From Armatimonadota bacterium (lineage in GTDB: Bacteria; Armatimonadota; DTGP01; JAKQQT01): a stretch of 39,773 nucleotides of DNA. The DNA is taken from assembly GCA_029564025.1 (NCBI GenBank), contig JAKQQT010000130.1, positions 1 to 39,773 of the forward strand, written 5' to 3'. The notes below the pieces were generated by a model. That model worked only from the letters and a program-made list of their open reading frames with translations, had not been told where the DNA came from and searched no databases. This document shows, one piece after another, positions 1 through 7,427 of this stretch (the stretch's first letter is position 1; every line of letters starts with the position of its first letter). The translations under genes were made by a program, and so were the position numbers.

Positions 1-268
1 ACGACGTCAGCAACTGGCCGAAGGTGACAATCACCGAGACGAGGATGCTGTTCCAAAGGAAGTTTGCGAAGGGCACGGTGGTCCAGGCGTTCAGGTAGTT
101 CTCCCAGTGCATCCCGCTTGGGAACAGGCCGCCACTTTGCCGGAAAAACTCGGTTTTGTCGCGCAGTGACGCGGCGATCATCCAGAAGAACGGACCCAGC
201 ATGCTCAGTCCGACGAGAAGGAGAACGATGAAGGCGGCGCCGTCCGCGATATGGTTGCGTTTTCGCAT
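1..268 (-). CDS. Carbohydrate ABC transporter permease, MalG type (partial)
   Basis: This is the N-terminal 89 codons of an inner-membrane permease; the 3' part lies beyond the window edge. The translation starts MRKRNHIADGAAFIVLL, followed by a first membrane segment and a periplasmic stretch containing SLRDKTEFF and NYLNAW, then the start of a second membrane segment. The short N-terminus, one helix and the 'ASLR...E' pattern followed by 'NYLNAW' are usual for the second permease (MalG/AraQ class) of CUT1 sugar importers. The ATG overlaps the TGA of the upstream MalF-type gene by one base (TGATG), so the two are translationally coupled. The substrate cannot be read from sequence. Confidence 0.9.
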   Translation of the reverse strand, partial: MRKRNHIADGAAFIVLLLVGLSMLGPFFWMIAASLRDKTEFFRQSGGLFPSGMHWENYLNAWTTVPFANFLWNSILVSVIVTFGQLLTS

Positions 269-1218
269 CAGCTTCCCGTTGAAGCCCATCGTCGGGTGAT
301 CGCCAGTTGGCCGAGCGTGACGATCAGAATCACGATAAACAGCGCAAATGCCAACGCCGATGCGTAGCCCAGGCGGAAGTTCGTGAACGCCTGGGTGTAA
401 ATCTGGTACACGTAGACTTCGGTTTGGGGTGTCGGCAGGCCGGCCGTCATCATATAGATTTGCGTGAAGACCTGGAATCCGCCGATAACCGACATCGTGA
501 AGATGAACAGCGAGGTCGGTGACAACAGGGGCCAGGTGACGGCCCAGAACATCTGCCACGGTGTGGCACCGTCGATGCGGGCCGCTTCGTAGTAACTGGA
601 ACCGATGCCCTGCAGGCCCGCCAGGTAAAGAATGGCGTTGTATCCCAGGCCGGTCCAGACGCTCATGATGATGATTGCCGGCATGGCCCACTGCGGCGAT
701 CCCAGCCATCCGGGCGGATTGGTAATCAATGGCAGAAACGTGATGTGCCCGTTGGAAACCCACGGAATCTGCAAGGCCATCAGCATTTTGTTGATGAGGC
801 CGTGTTCCGGATTGTACAACAGGCGCCACACGATGGACAAAGCCACGATGCTGGTGACGCTGGGCAGGAAGAAGATGACGCGGAACGCCGCCATACCCCA
901 CAATTTCCGGTTCAGCAAAAGGGCAATCATCAGCGAAATAGCCATGCTCAGGGGAACCGTGGCGGCGGTGAAGTAAACAGTGTTCACCAGAACCCGTTTC
1001 AGCGTATCGCCTTTGGTCAGGTCCTCCCACAGCGTCACGTAGTTGGCCAGGCCGACGTACTTCGGCGGCGTCAGGATGTCCCACTGGAGAAGGCTGACAA
1101 CCAGGGCGCCGAAAATGGGAATCACCGAGAAAACAAGCAAGCCGATGAAACTTGGCGCCAGGAAAGCCGATGCTACCGCGGTGTCGCGCCGGACGATCCG
1201 GTTCGAGAAGGCGTTCAT
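268..1218 (-). CDS. Carbohydrate ABC transporter permease, MalF type
   Basis: A 316-residue inner-membrane protein with six hydrophobic segments, the usual length and architecture for the first permease of CUT1 sugar importers. The first helix follows a basic N-terminus (residues 1-12). The cytoplasmic EAA loop that docks the ATPase is visible as YYEAARIDGATPWQMFWAVT (about residues 208-227), the classical EAA...G signature. It follows the binding protein gene with an ATGA overlap (1215-1218) and precedes the MalG-type permease. No ATPase gene is adjacent; CUT1 systems often share one MsmX/UgpC-like ATPase encoded elsewhere. The substrate is unknown; sugar is inferred from the family. Confidence 0.95.
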   Translation of the reverse strand: MNAFSNRIVRRDTAVASAFLAPSFIGLLVFSVIPIFGALVVSLLQWDILTPPKYVGLANYVTLWEDLTKGDTLKRVLVNTVYFTAATVPLSMAISLMIALLLNRKLWGMAAFRVIFFLPSVTSIVALSIVWRLLYNPEHGLINKMLMALQIPWVSNGHITFLPLITNPPGWLGSPQWAMPAIIIMSVWTGLGYNAILYLAGLQGIGSSYYEAARIDGATPWQMFWAVTWPLLSPTSLFIFTMSVIGGFQVFTQIYMMTAGLPTPQTEVYVYQIYTQAFTNFRLGYASALAFALFIVILIVTLGQLAITRRWASTGS

Positions 1219-2531
1219 AATCCCGCCTCCTGCAATTTGTCGATTCTCCTTGCGGCCGAACGGAGCGTTTTCGCAACGTCCTTCTTCGCGGTGAACATCT
1301 GGACGATTTCCGCCCGCATCAACTCGCCAATTGCGCTGGAGTTGGGATTCAGTTCCAGCGGTCGGGCGTATTCGGCGGCCGTCAGGAACTGCCGGTCGTT
1401 ATCGGGCGGGTAATTCGGATCCAGGAAATCCGGCGAATTGGCGACGCTCACAAAAGACGGCATGTCTCGTCCGGTACGAGCCTGGTGTCTCTGTCCCTCC
1501 GGGCCTGTCAGGAACTGCATAAGTTTCCAGGCTTCCTCCAGGTTGGGGCCGTCGCGCCTCAACACGTAGGTGTTGGCGAACAGGACCGTGGCCTTCTGTT
1601 TTCTCATCGGAACGGGGCCCACGTCCCAATCCAGGGGCTTGCCGTCCATCCCCTTCGCGGTTCGGAAAAACAGCGAGCCCCAACGGCCCTGTATGAACAT
1701 CGCCTGCCGTCCGTTACGGAACATATCGCTTCCGCCGCCCAGGTCCTGGGCCTGGTCCGGCGAAGGGAAAACTTTGTACTTGTACTGGCAGTCCTGCAGG
1801 AATTGAACCGCTTCAATGGCCTCCGGGGAATCCAGCAGGCATTTCTTCATGTCCGGCGTGAAAGCGCGGCCGCCGTTTTGCCAGATCCAGTACATGATGC
1901 CGTCCATCTGGGTGGGCGCATCGCACCCGAACTGGTCAATCCGCCCGTCGCCGTTTGTGTCCTTGGTCATCTTCAGGCAGGCGTCCAGGAAGTCGTCCCA
2001 GGTCCAGCCTTCTCGCGGGAACGGCACACCGGCCTTGCGGAACATGTCCTTGTTGTAATACAGGCAGAAGGTGGTCCACCCGCGCGGCAGTCCGTAGAAC
2101 TCGCCCTTGTATTTCAAGGCCGGCGGGAGTTGGGGGAACATCTTGTCGACCGGGAACTTGTCGCGTTCGATCAGCGCATTCAGGGGGTGCAGGGTTTTCC
2201 GGTCCGCAAAGGTCGGCAACTGGTCATAAGCCAGTTGCATGATGTCGGGCGCGACACCCCCTGCGAACTGAATCTTGAGGCGCTGGTAATACTGGGTGCC
2301 GGGTACCTGTTGAACCTCGATATCGACGTTCGGATGCTGAGCCTTGTAGCGGTTCAGCAGTTTGGTCAGGCTCTCCATGCCCTCCGGGCCTTCCCAGCAA
2401 GCGAGCGTGAGCAGAACCCGGTCCGTACCGGCCGTCTTCCGGGCGCATCCGGCAAGCCCGAACGCGGCTGTCAACACGGCACAGCCTGCAAGAAACAGCC
2501 GGCATCCGGCAATCAGTTGAGCGTATCGCAT
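1215..2531 (-). CDS. Extracellular solute-binding lipoprotein, family 1 (sugar ABC importer)
   Basis: A 438-residue MalE-like periplasmic binding protein. The N-terminus has a hydrophobic stretch ending in FGLAGC, a lipobox with predicted lipidated Cys29 (an earlier LAGC at Cys17 is a weaker alternative). Family-1 hallmarks include an N-terminal LACWEGPEGMES strand/loop, KIQFAGGVAPDIMQL, and the hinge-region GLPRGWTTFCLYYNKDMF. A calcium-loop-like DTNGDGRID lies near the middle, common in this family. The ATG is preceded by GAAGG and lies 24 bases after the thiO stop on the same strand with no visible terminator, so it is probably co-transcribed with the thiamine genes. The real substrate could be a sugar or, given the context, something linked to thiamine supply; only the family is certain. 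Confidence 0.93.
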   Translation of the reverse strand: MRYAQLIAGCRLFLAGCAVLTAAFGLAGCARKTAGTDRVLLTLACWEGPEGMESLTKLLNRYKAQHPNVDIEVQQVPGTQYYQRLKIQFAGGVAPDIMQLAYDQLPTFADRKTLHPLNALIERDKFPVDKMFPQLPPALKYKGEFYGLPRGWTTFCLYYNKDMFRKAGVPFPREGWTWDDFLDACLKMTKDTNGDGRIDQFGCDAPTQMDGIMYWIWQNGGRAFTPDMKKCLLDSPEAIEAVQFLQDCQYKYKVFPSPDQAQDLGGGSDMFRNGRQAMFIQGRWGSLFFRTAKGMDGKPLDWDVGPVPMRKQKATVLFANTYVLRRDGPNLEEAWKLMQFLTGPEGQRHQARTGRDMPSFVSVANSPDFLDPNYPPDNDRQFLTAAEYARPLELNPNSSAIGELMRAEIVQMFTAKKDVAKTLRSAARRIDKLQEAGL

Positions 2532-2555
2532 AAGCGCCTTCCAGCGTATCGAGCG

Positions 2556-3650
2556 TCAGCGGTTTGGTGAGAACGCGGTCAGTTCCGGAGCAACGCTTCC
2601 CGACAACATCGAGCGTGCAAGCAGTTCGGCGGTGTACGGCCCGAGCAGGATTCCGTTGCGGAAGTGACCTGTCGCCAGCCAGACGGTGTCTTGCCCCGGG
2701 GCGCGCCCCATCAACGGCATCACGTCGGACGAGCCCGGCCTCAAACCGGCCCATACAGCGCTGACCTCTGCTTGTGCCACTGCCGGGACCATGCGCAGTC
2801 CGCCGCGTATCACGGTGGTAATGCCCTCCACCGACGTTCGGCTGTCATAGCCGACCTCGTCCTGCGTGGAGCCAAGTAACAGCGTTCCGTCCGGCCACGG
2901 CACGGCGTATCCCGTGTAGGAGTACAGCACGTGGCGCACAAATGTCGGCAAGCCCTTCAACGCGACGATCTGCCCCCGAACGGGAAAAACGCGCGGCAAT
3001 TCCGGCATGAACTTGCGGAACCGGGCGGACCACGCGCCGGCGGCAATGACCACGGCTTCCGCCGGAACCGTTTCACCGGCAAGGTGAACCGTCACACCGT
3101 TCGCTCCATCCGTTACGATATCGTGAGCCTCGGTCCCTTCCCGAATCAAGGCGCCACATCGAACAGCCCCGTAACGATAAGCCTGCACCAGTTGGCGCGG
3201 AACGACCTGGCCTTCCATCGGCGACAGGATGGCGCTGAGCACTTCGCCGCCCAGAGCCGGTTCTTCTTTTCGGGCCTCTTCGGCGGTCAGACGGGAGTAG
3301 GGGAGTTTCGCCAGTTCGTACATCGGCAATGCGTTGTGGAACTTGGCTTCGTCCTCTTCGGTGAAGGCAATGCGAAGGATGCTCCTTCGGTTGTAGCCGG
3401 TTGAGACACCCGATACGTCTTCGATTTCGTTGACGGCGCTTTCATACATCCGGAGGCCGGCAACCACGGCGTCCAGGAACGGGCCGGGCTGTTTGGCTTC
3501 CGCGATTGGAGCCAGCATCCCGGCGGACGCGCCCGTGGCCTCCTCGCCAATCCGACCGCGTTCGAGCAGGGTCACTTCGGCTCCGCCCTTCGCCAGGTAA
3601 TACGCCACGGCGCAACCGGCAATGCCACCTCCGATAACTACAACCTTCAT
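2556..3650 (-). CDS. thiO: Glycine oxidase ThiO
   Basis: A 364-residue FAD enzyme of the D-amino-acid oxidase/DadA family. It oxidises glycine to iminoacetate (dehydroglycine) with oxygen, supplying the glycine-derived unit for ThiG in aerobic thiazole synthesis. The Rossmann FAD motif GGGIAG is at residues 7-12, followed by LLERG at the end of the second strand. The C-terminal FAD-binding part contains WAGLRPGSSDVMPLMG and the conserved GHFRNGILLGP (about residues 330-340). Length fits ThiO. It lies six bases after thiS and in one operon with thiG and tenI, which separates it from generic glycine/D-amino-acid oxidases. Use of ThiO rather than the radical-SAM ThiH implies an oxygen-using host. 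Confidence 0.93.
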   Translation of the reverse strand: MKVVVIGGGIAGCAVAYYLAKGGAEVTLLERGRIGEEATGASAGMLAPIAEAKQPGPFLDAVVAGLRMYESAVNEIEDVSGVSTGYNRRSILRIAFTEEDEAKFHNALPMYELAKLPYSRLTAEEARKEEPALGGEVLSAILSPMEGQVVPRQLVQAYRYGAVRCGALIREGTEAHDIVTDGANGVTVHLAGETVPAEAVVIAAGAWSARFRKFMPELPRVFPVRGQIVALKGLPTFVRHVLYSYTGYAVPWPDGTLLLGSTQDEVGYDSRTSVEGITTVIRGGLRMVPAVAQAEVSAVWAGLRPGSSDVMPLMGRAPGQDTVWLATGHFRNGILLGPYTAELLARSMLSGSVAPELTAFSPNR

Positions 3651-3656
3651 GCCAAC

Positions 3657-3854
3657 CTAACCTCCCGCAACCATATGCGCCATTTGAAGCACATCACCGT
3701 CCTTCAGTGTCACCGTGTCCCATTCCGTGCGTGCAAGGATGCGGTCGTTGTATTCAACGACAATCAGTTTCGGCTCGAATCCGCGCTCGCGCAGGAATCC
3801 TTCAATCGTTGTCTGGGCCGTCTCGTATTTCTTGTCGTTTACGGTAATCGTCAC
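3657..3854 (-). CDS. thiS: Sulfur carrier protein ThiS
   Basis: A 65-residue ubiquitin-like sulfur carrier. It ends in MVAGG; the C-terminal Gly-Gly is the site that is adenylated and converted to thiocarboxylate before sulfur transfer to the ThiG intermediate. The internal pattern ITVNDKKYE, TTIEGFL, VVEYNDRIL and LKDGDVLQM matches the beta-grasp fold in order. The start is GTG, overlapping the tenI stop as GTGA. No thiF-like activating enzyme is in the window, so it must be encoded elsewhere. Length is typical. Confidence 0.95.
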   Translation of the reverse strand: MTITVNDKKYETAQTTIEGFLRERGFEPKLIVVEYNDRILARTEWDTVTLKDGDVLQMAHMVAGG

Positions 3855-4483
3855 GGTACGCCTCCAATCGCCTTTGCCAGTTCGGAAGTCGCGAGGCCGG
3901 GATCGGGAGCGTCAGATATGGAACGTATGACCGCCACTCCAGCCGCGCCGGCCGCCATGCACATAGCGGCGTTCGCCGGGGTGATTCCCCCTATTGCGAT
4001 GACCGGCAAAGGCGATGGGCGGGACTCGGCGGCGGTGCACGCGTGCTTAAGCCCGCGCAAACCGGCTACGGGACCGCCCGGATGCGATTCCGAAGAAAAA
4101 ACGGTGCCGAATACCACGTAGTCGAGTTCGCGCTCGCCCAAAGCACCGGTCACCAGGTCGTCCCAGTGAATGGAACGTCCGATAATGGCATCCGGACCCA
4201 GGACGTCGCGCGCCTCCTCGGCCCTCGTGCCACGCGCCGGGAGATGCACACCGTGTGCCCGGGCTCTGTATGCCGCCAACACGTCTCCATTCACGATGAT
4301 CGGCACCTCCGGCCAGAAGTCGCGGAATTCCTCAATCCAGGCGATGCGTTCCTGCGTGGAAGCGGTTTTGTCGCGGTATTGGACGCATGTAAGTCCGTTG
4401 CGGATCGCCGAGAGCAAAACGTACGGCGTCCCGTGCGAGGACATTTCTGTGACCAGCATCAGTGCCGGCAATTCCAGTTTCAA
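3851..4483 (-). CDS. tenI: Thiazole tautomerase TenI / ThiE-family protein
   Basis: A 210-residue TIM-barrel protein of the ThiE/TenI family. Motifs in order: VQYRDK (34-39), IIVNG (62-66), HGVHLPARG (77-85), IIGRSIH (100-106), DYVVFGTVF (121-129), VIAIGGITP (161-169). The VNG (not IND), HLP and GRSxH forms and the SHPGG loop look like B. subtilis TenI, which aromatises the ThiG thiazole product, more than true thiamine-phosphate synthase. The catalytic His of B. subtilis TenI (in FGHVF) is Thr127 here, so ThiE or a divergent function remains possible. I chose TTG at 4483: it overlaps the thiG TGA, has AGGA five bases upstream, and gives family length; a longer reading would run into thiG. 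Confidence 0.85.
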   Translation of the reverse strand: MKLELPALMLVTEMSSHGTPYVLLSAIRNGLTCVQYRDKTASTQERIAWIEEFRDFWPEVPIIVNGDVLAAYRARAHGVHLPARGTRAEEARDVLGPDAIIGRSIHWDDLVTGALGERELDYVVFGTVFSSESHPGGPVAGLRGLKHACTAAESRPSPLPVIAIGGITPANAAMCMAAGAAGVAVIRSISDAPDPGLATSELAKAIGGVP

Positions 4484-5283
4484 TTGCGTCCTATCACTCC
4501 GGTCAGCGGACTGCTGGCACTGGCATAGGCTTTCATATCGATGCGTCCGGCTTCCCACGCGAGACGCCCGGCTTCAACACCCATGGCGATGGCCTTGCCC
4601 ATCGCGGCCGGGTCTTTTGCCTCGGCGATGGCGGTGTTCACAAGGCAGGCATCCGCGCCGAGTTCCATGGCGAACGCCGCGTCGCTGGGCGCTCCGATGC
4701 CGGCGTCAACGACAACCGGTATGTGTGCGTTTTCCACGATAATGGCAATCTGGCGCCACGTCACCAGTCCCTGTCCGCTCCCGATGGGAGACGCGAGCGG
4801 CATCACGGTGTGCGTGCCCATCTCTTCCAGCCGTTTCGCCAGAATCGGGTCCGCATTGATGTATGGAAGAACGGTGAAACCTTCATCCAGCAGAACCTTG
4901 CAGGCTTCCAGCGTGCCGACCGGATCGGGAAGCAGGTACTTGGGATCGGGAATGACTTCCACCTTCACCCAGTCGCTGAGGCCCATGGCGCGCGCCATGC
5001 GGGCTGTTTTTATTGCTTCCTCAGCCGTTCGTGAACCGGCGGTGTTCGGGAGAATCCGGTATTTCGACCAATCAATGAAGTCGAGGAGGGTCTTTTTCGA
5101 TGGGTCATCCAGGTCCAACCTTCGCAAAGCCACGGTGATGATTTCGGCGCCGGATGCCTCGATGGCGGCGTTCATTTCCTCGTTGTTGCGGTATTTGCCC
5201 GTTCCGACCATCAAGCGGGATTTTAACTCGACGCCGTTGATGACCAGACGGTTTTGACCCCCGTTGCCCGTGTTGTTTTTCAT
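4480..5283 (-). CDS. thiG: Thiazole synthase ThiG
   Basis: A 267-residue TIM-barrel enzyme that condenses 1-deoxy-D-xylulose 5-phosphate, dehydroglycine and ThiS-borne sulfur into the thiazole phosphate. Diagnostic motifs are SRLMVGTGKY near the N-terminus, ILPNTAGSRTAEEA, WVKVEVIPDPKYLLPD (Schiff-base lysine region), PLASPIGSGQG, and VVVDAGIGAPSDAAFAMELG near the phosphate-binding end. The ATG at 5283 is preceded by GGAG at nine bases; a GTG five codons earlier lies before that site and is unlikely. This is the first gene after the TPP riboswitch and terminator, so it is the direct target of thiamine control. Its stop overlaps the TTG of tenI. Confidence 0.96.
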   Translation of the reverse strand: MKNNTGNGGQNRLVINGVELKSRLMVGTGKYRNNEEMNAAIEASGAEIITVALRRLDLDDPSKKTLLDFIDWSKYRILPNTAGSRTAEEAIKTARMARAMGLSDWVKVEVIPDPKYLLPDPVGTLEACKVLLDEGFTVLPYINADPILAKRLEEMGTHTVMPLASPIGSGQGLVTWRQIAIIVENAHIPVVVDAGIGAPSDAAFAMELGADACLVNTAIAEAKDPAAMGKAIAMGVEAGRLAWEAGRIDMKAYASASSPLTGVIGRN

Positions 5284-5298
5284 CGATAAAGTCTCCAC

Positions 5299-5334
5299 AA
5301 AAATATAAGGGCCGCGCGGGAATGCGCGACCCTT
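5299..5334 (-). terminator. Intrinsic terminator, expression platform of the TPP riboswitch
   Basis: On the minus strand an 11-bp stem (AAGGGTCGCGC pairing with GCGCGGCCCTT, one T-G wobble) closes a six-base loop and is followed by ATATTTTT. It lies between the TPP aptamer (ends 5348) and the ribosome binding site of thiG. This is the layout of a transcriptional OFF switch: ligand-bound aptamer favours the terminator. I did not work out the competing antiterminator pairing. Confidence 0.85.
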
Positions 5335-5347
5335 CTGCGGAATCGGT

Positions 5348-5435
5348 ACGCTTCCCTACGCCGGCATAACCCGGATCAGGTGCAAGGGGTCAGGGGTACC
5401 ACCCCCTCTCAGTCCCACCAGGACGCCCCCAGCGT
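5348..5435 (-). promoter_or_regulatory. TPP riboswitch (THI element)
   Basis: The minus strand contains the conserved THI-box segments: GGACTGAGAGG (CUGAGA core, about 5406-5416) and, downstream, ACCTGATCCGGGTTATGCC followed by GGCGTAGGGAAGC (about 5351-5381). P1 is formed by ACGCT (5431-5435) with AGCGT (5348-5352). This is a near-consensus thiamine pyrophosphate aptamer. It precedes the terminator at 5299-5334 and the thiG-tenI-thiS-thiO genes, so TPP should repress the operon by premature termination. Confidence 0.96.
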
Positions 5436-5442
5436 CATCCTC

Positions 5443-5451
5443 AGTATAGCA
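5443..5451 (-). promoter_or_regulatory. Extended -10 promoter for the thi operon
   Basis: The minus strand reads TGCTATACT, a TGn extended -10 followed by TATACT (five of six consensus bases). Transcription would start at about 5436, just at the 5' side of the riboswitch P1 stem. No good -35 hexamer is seen at 16-18 bases, which is acceptable for an extended -10 promoter. Confidence 0.65.
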
Positions 5452-5705
5452 ACGGCACACGGGGGTTCTTCTCTCATTTGGGCGTGATGCCGGCTCCGCC
5501 AGGTTCAAGTACGCACGCCGCATCCCCCGGCAATACCGCGTTTCTCTTCTTTTCGAGAAGGAGGGGTTGGGGTGGTTTTCGGGGGGATGTACATCGTTAC
5601 CACCCCTTGCCCCTCCTTGGTAAGGAGGGGCAAGGGTATGACCCTTTTACTGAGTTGTGTGCGCCGCTTGACCTATGGCGGTGGCGTTTCTTCTCTTAAG
5701 GCGAG
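5452..5705. other. Non-coding spacer between the thi operon and the 15-gene array
   Basis: About 250 bases without a supportable gene. The part next to the thi promoter (5452-5557) shows nothing recognisable apart from a CT-rich stretch with a small CTTCT/AGAAG hairpin near 5546-5560. The rest holds the repeat unit at 5558-5636. A 73-codon open frame on the plus strand exists here but has no ribosome binding site and largely translates the repeat, so I do not call it. Confidence 0.6.
5558..5636. repeat. Triple AAGGAGGGG inverted-repeat element
   Basis: Three copies of one motif lie in alternating orientation: AAGGAGGGGTTGGGGTGGT at 5558-5576 (plus), its near reverse complement at 5599-5618, and AAGGAGGGGCAAGGG at 5622-5636 (plus). 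The last two form a perfect 15-bp stem with a three-base loop (5604-5618/5622-5636). The first and second could pair instead, so two folds exclude each other. It lies downstream of the 5706 gene and may end or stabilise that long transcript, but neither strand has a T tract after the hairpin. A dispersed REP-like repeat is the alternative. Confidence 0.8.
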
Positions 5706-6095
5706 CTAGACCTGGCGAAACCCGTCGTTCTCGGTACCTTCCCACGTGATCGGACGTCCGCCTGCTCCGGCGCAGGTTACCCGGATCCGGCCTTCGGCAA
5801 CAGTCAGGTCCCTCGCCGGACCGTAGGCGCCTTCACACGCGAGAAGTTCGCGTCCGGAGCGGGGACCCATGCGGCAGACGCGTATCTCGCGCGCGGCCGG
5901 ATTCCACCAGGCTATCCAGACGTTGTTGTATTCGTCCGCCCGAATCATCGGCGCGGCGTCGTTCCCGCCGGTCGAAACCTGCAACTTCGGTCCGTCTTCT
6001 TTCTGTGTGTATACGAAGCGGGCGGGTGGTGTTCCCTCGCACCAGGTATGCCAGGCCGATCCGTCGGTGGTCACACAACATTCAGGCCTTGGCAT
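5706..6095 (-). CDS. Small protein with propeller-blade-like repeats, function unknown
   Basis: A 129-residue protein I do not recognise. It has repeated strand patterns typical of beta-propeller blades: GSAWHTWCEG, NNVWIAWWNPAAREIRVCRM and GRIRVTCAGAGGRPITWEG, spaced roughly 40-45 residues. The 'NVWIAWW' type motif is seen in BNR/sialidase-like and Kelch-like propeller proteins, but three blades are too few for a closed propeller. There is no signal peptide or membrane segment. Its ATG lies inside the end of the ADP-ribosylglycohydrolase gene (14-base overlap), so it is the last gene of the long minus-strand array and probably translationally coupled. It could be a degraded remnant or a partner of the hydrolase. 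Confidence 0.6.
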   Translation of the reverse strand: MPRPECCVTTDGSAWHTWCEGTPPARFVYTQKEDGPKLQVSTGGNDAAPMIRADEYNNVWIAWWNPAAREIRVCRMGPRSGRELLACEGAYGPARDLTVAEGRIRVTCAGAGGRPITWEGTENDGFRQV

Positions 6096-7416
6096 CGTGT
6101 TTCCTCAACCGTCGGTATTGCTTCACGGTTCGTTCCGCGAGGTCCGTGATGCGGCTGTTGTCGAAACCCATCACGTAACTACGGACTGTGTTGTTGAAAT
6201 CCCTGGTCCACTTGTCCGGTATCGCCCGGGCACCCAGCATTGCGCCGATGACGCTTCCGGCGGTTGCGCCGTTGCAATCCGTGTCATTTCCGCACCGAAC
6301 AGCGATGGAAATCGTCTTCCCAAAGTCCTTCTGACCGTACATCAGCGCGAGGACCACCCAAACGGCGTTGTTGATCGTGTGGACCCAGTGGTAATGCCCA
6401 TATTCCGCCTGGGCGCGTTCCCAGCATTCCTGCCAGATGGGGTATTCGACGCACCAGTCGAGTGCACCTCGGATGGCTGACGCGAGCCGGCTGGACGGAG
6501 GGATGCACGCCAAACCGGCCTCAATCGCCGCCCGAGGATCATCCAGCGAGAACGCCGACGCAATCATAGCGGCCGCCCACATTTCGCCGTAGATTCCGTT
6601 GGCCGTGTGCGAGAGCGACGCATCCCGGTACGCTATTTTGGCCGCGTCCAGCGGTCGACCGGCGTTCACGTAACCGAAAGCGTCGGCCCGGATTTGTGCG
6701 CCAATCCACTCCCGGAAGGGATTCCGGTACGTTGCCGTAAGAGGCGGTTCCAACCCGTTCACGATGTTGCGGTAGGCGACCCGTTCCGCCGTGAATACCT
6801 GACCGAACGGAAGCAGGGTCTGCCACTCCTGCGCGACATTTTCGGTTGTGAACCCGGGGCCGTATTTCTCGATGTAGTGCAGGCCGATGATGGCGTAGTC
6901 GATATCATCGTCGCGCTCAGCAATGCGGATATTCGGCCTGGTGCAACCGGAGATATTCGGATTCGTCAGCCACGTGCCGTCAAGTTGCTCCGGAAACGGA
7001 TCGGGCATGGGGAAGTAATCGGTCAGTTCCGTCTCGCCCACCAGCGAGAGGTACAGGTCAACGTAATTGCGCGGACGGCCTTCAACGGGCTTGCCGAGAA
7101 CGCAACCGGCGATTCGTCCCAGCCACGCTCCAAGCATGCGGTCCGCGATGTCGGTTTCGGCGACTGGAAGATCCGCCGCGGGTTCGGGTAACAACGCCAG
7201 GATCGCGTCCAGCGAGCTTGGCTCCGCGTCCGCATTGGGCGCAACGTACGATCCGTCGTACAGGCCATCGAAGGCTGAGCGCCAGGCCGACTCGTCGTCC
7301 GGATGGTTTTCGTCCAAGTCCTTCAACCGGTCGCGCCACGCGGATACTTCCGCTCCTTCCTCGGCGCGTTGCTGAATCTCCTGCCGAACGTGATCCCGTA
7401 TCTCGTGAAACTGCAT
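6082..7416 (-). CDS. ADP-ribosylglycohydrolase family protein
   Basis: A 444-residue protein with an ARH/DraG-type fold from about residue 92 on: DRMLGAWLGRIAGCVLGKPV (93-112) is the family's N-terminal helix, ERDDDIDYA (167-175) matches the Mg-binding 'TDDT' segment in degenerate form, and RCGNDTDCNGATAGSVIGA (374-392) is the C-terminal metal motif (GxDTD). Members remove ADP-ribose from proteins, nucleic acids or small molecules; the substrate is unknown. About 90 N-terminal residues with acidic helical character precede the domain and have no recognised family. The ATG at 7416 has AAGGAG four to five bases upstream; the much longer open frame above it merely overlaps the ABC permease genes. 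It follows the permease by 11 bases. Confidence 0.88.
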   Translation of the reverse strand: MQFHEIRDHVRQEIQQRAEEGAEVSAWRDRLKDLDENHPDDESAWRSAFDGLYDGSYVAPNADAEPSSLDAILALLPEPAADLPVAETDIADRMLGAWLGRIAGCVLGKPVEGRPRNYVDLYLSLVGETELTDYFPMPDPFPEQLDGTWLTNPNISGCTRPNIRIAERDDDIDYAIIGLHYIEKYGPGFTTENVAQEWQTLLPFGQVFTAERVAYRNIVNGLEPPLTATYRNPFREWIGAQIRADAFGYVNAGRPLDAAKIAYRDASLSHTANGIYGEMWAAAMIASAFSLDDPRAAIEAGLACIPPSSRLASAIRGALDWCVEYPIWQECWERAQAEYGHYHWVHTINNAVWVVLALMYGQKDFGKTISIAVRCGNDTDCNGATAGSVIGAMLGARAIPDKWTRDFNNTVRSYVMGFDNSRITDLAERTVKQYRRLRKHDAKA

Positions 7417-7427
7417 TTCTCTCCTTG

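Noticed and set aside
1485-2570. 361-codon plus-strand frame opposite the binding protein
   Set aside because: Antisense shadow of a clear family-1 binding protein.
4484-4558. Longer TenI start
   Set aside because: Would overlap thiG by 79 bases and add residues without family match; the TTG at 4483 has a well-placed AGGA.
5478-5699. 73-codon plus-strand frame in the spacer
   Set aside because: No ribosome site and its sequence is the translation of the repeat element (LLGKEGQG-like).
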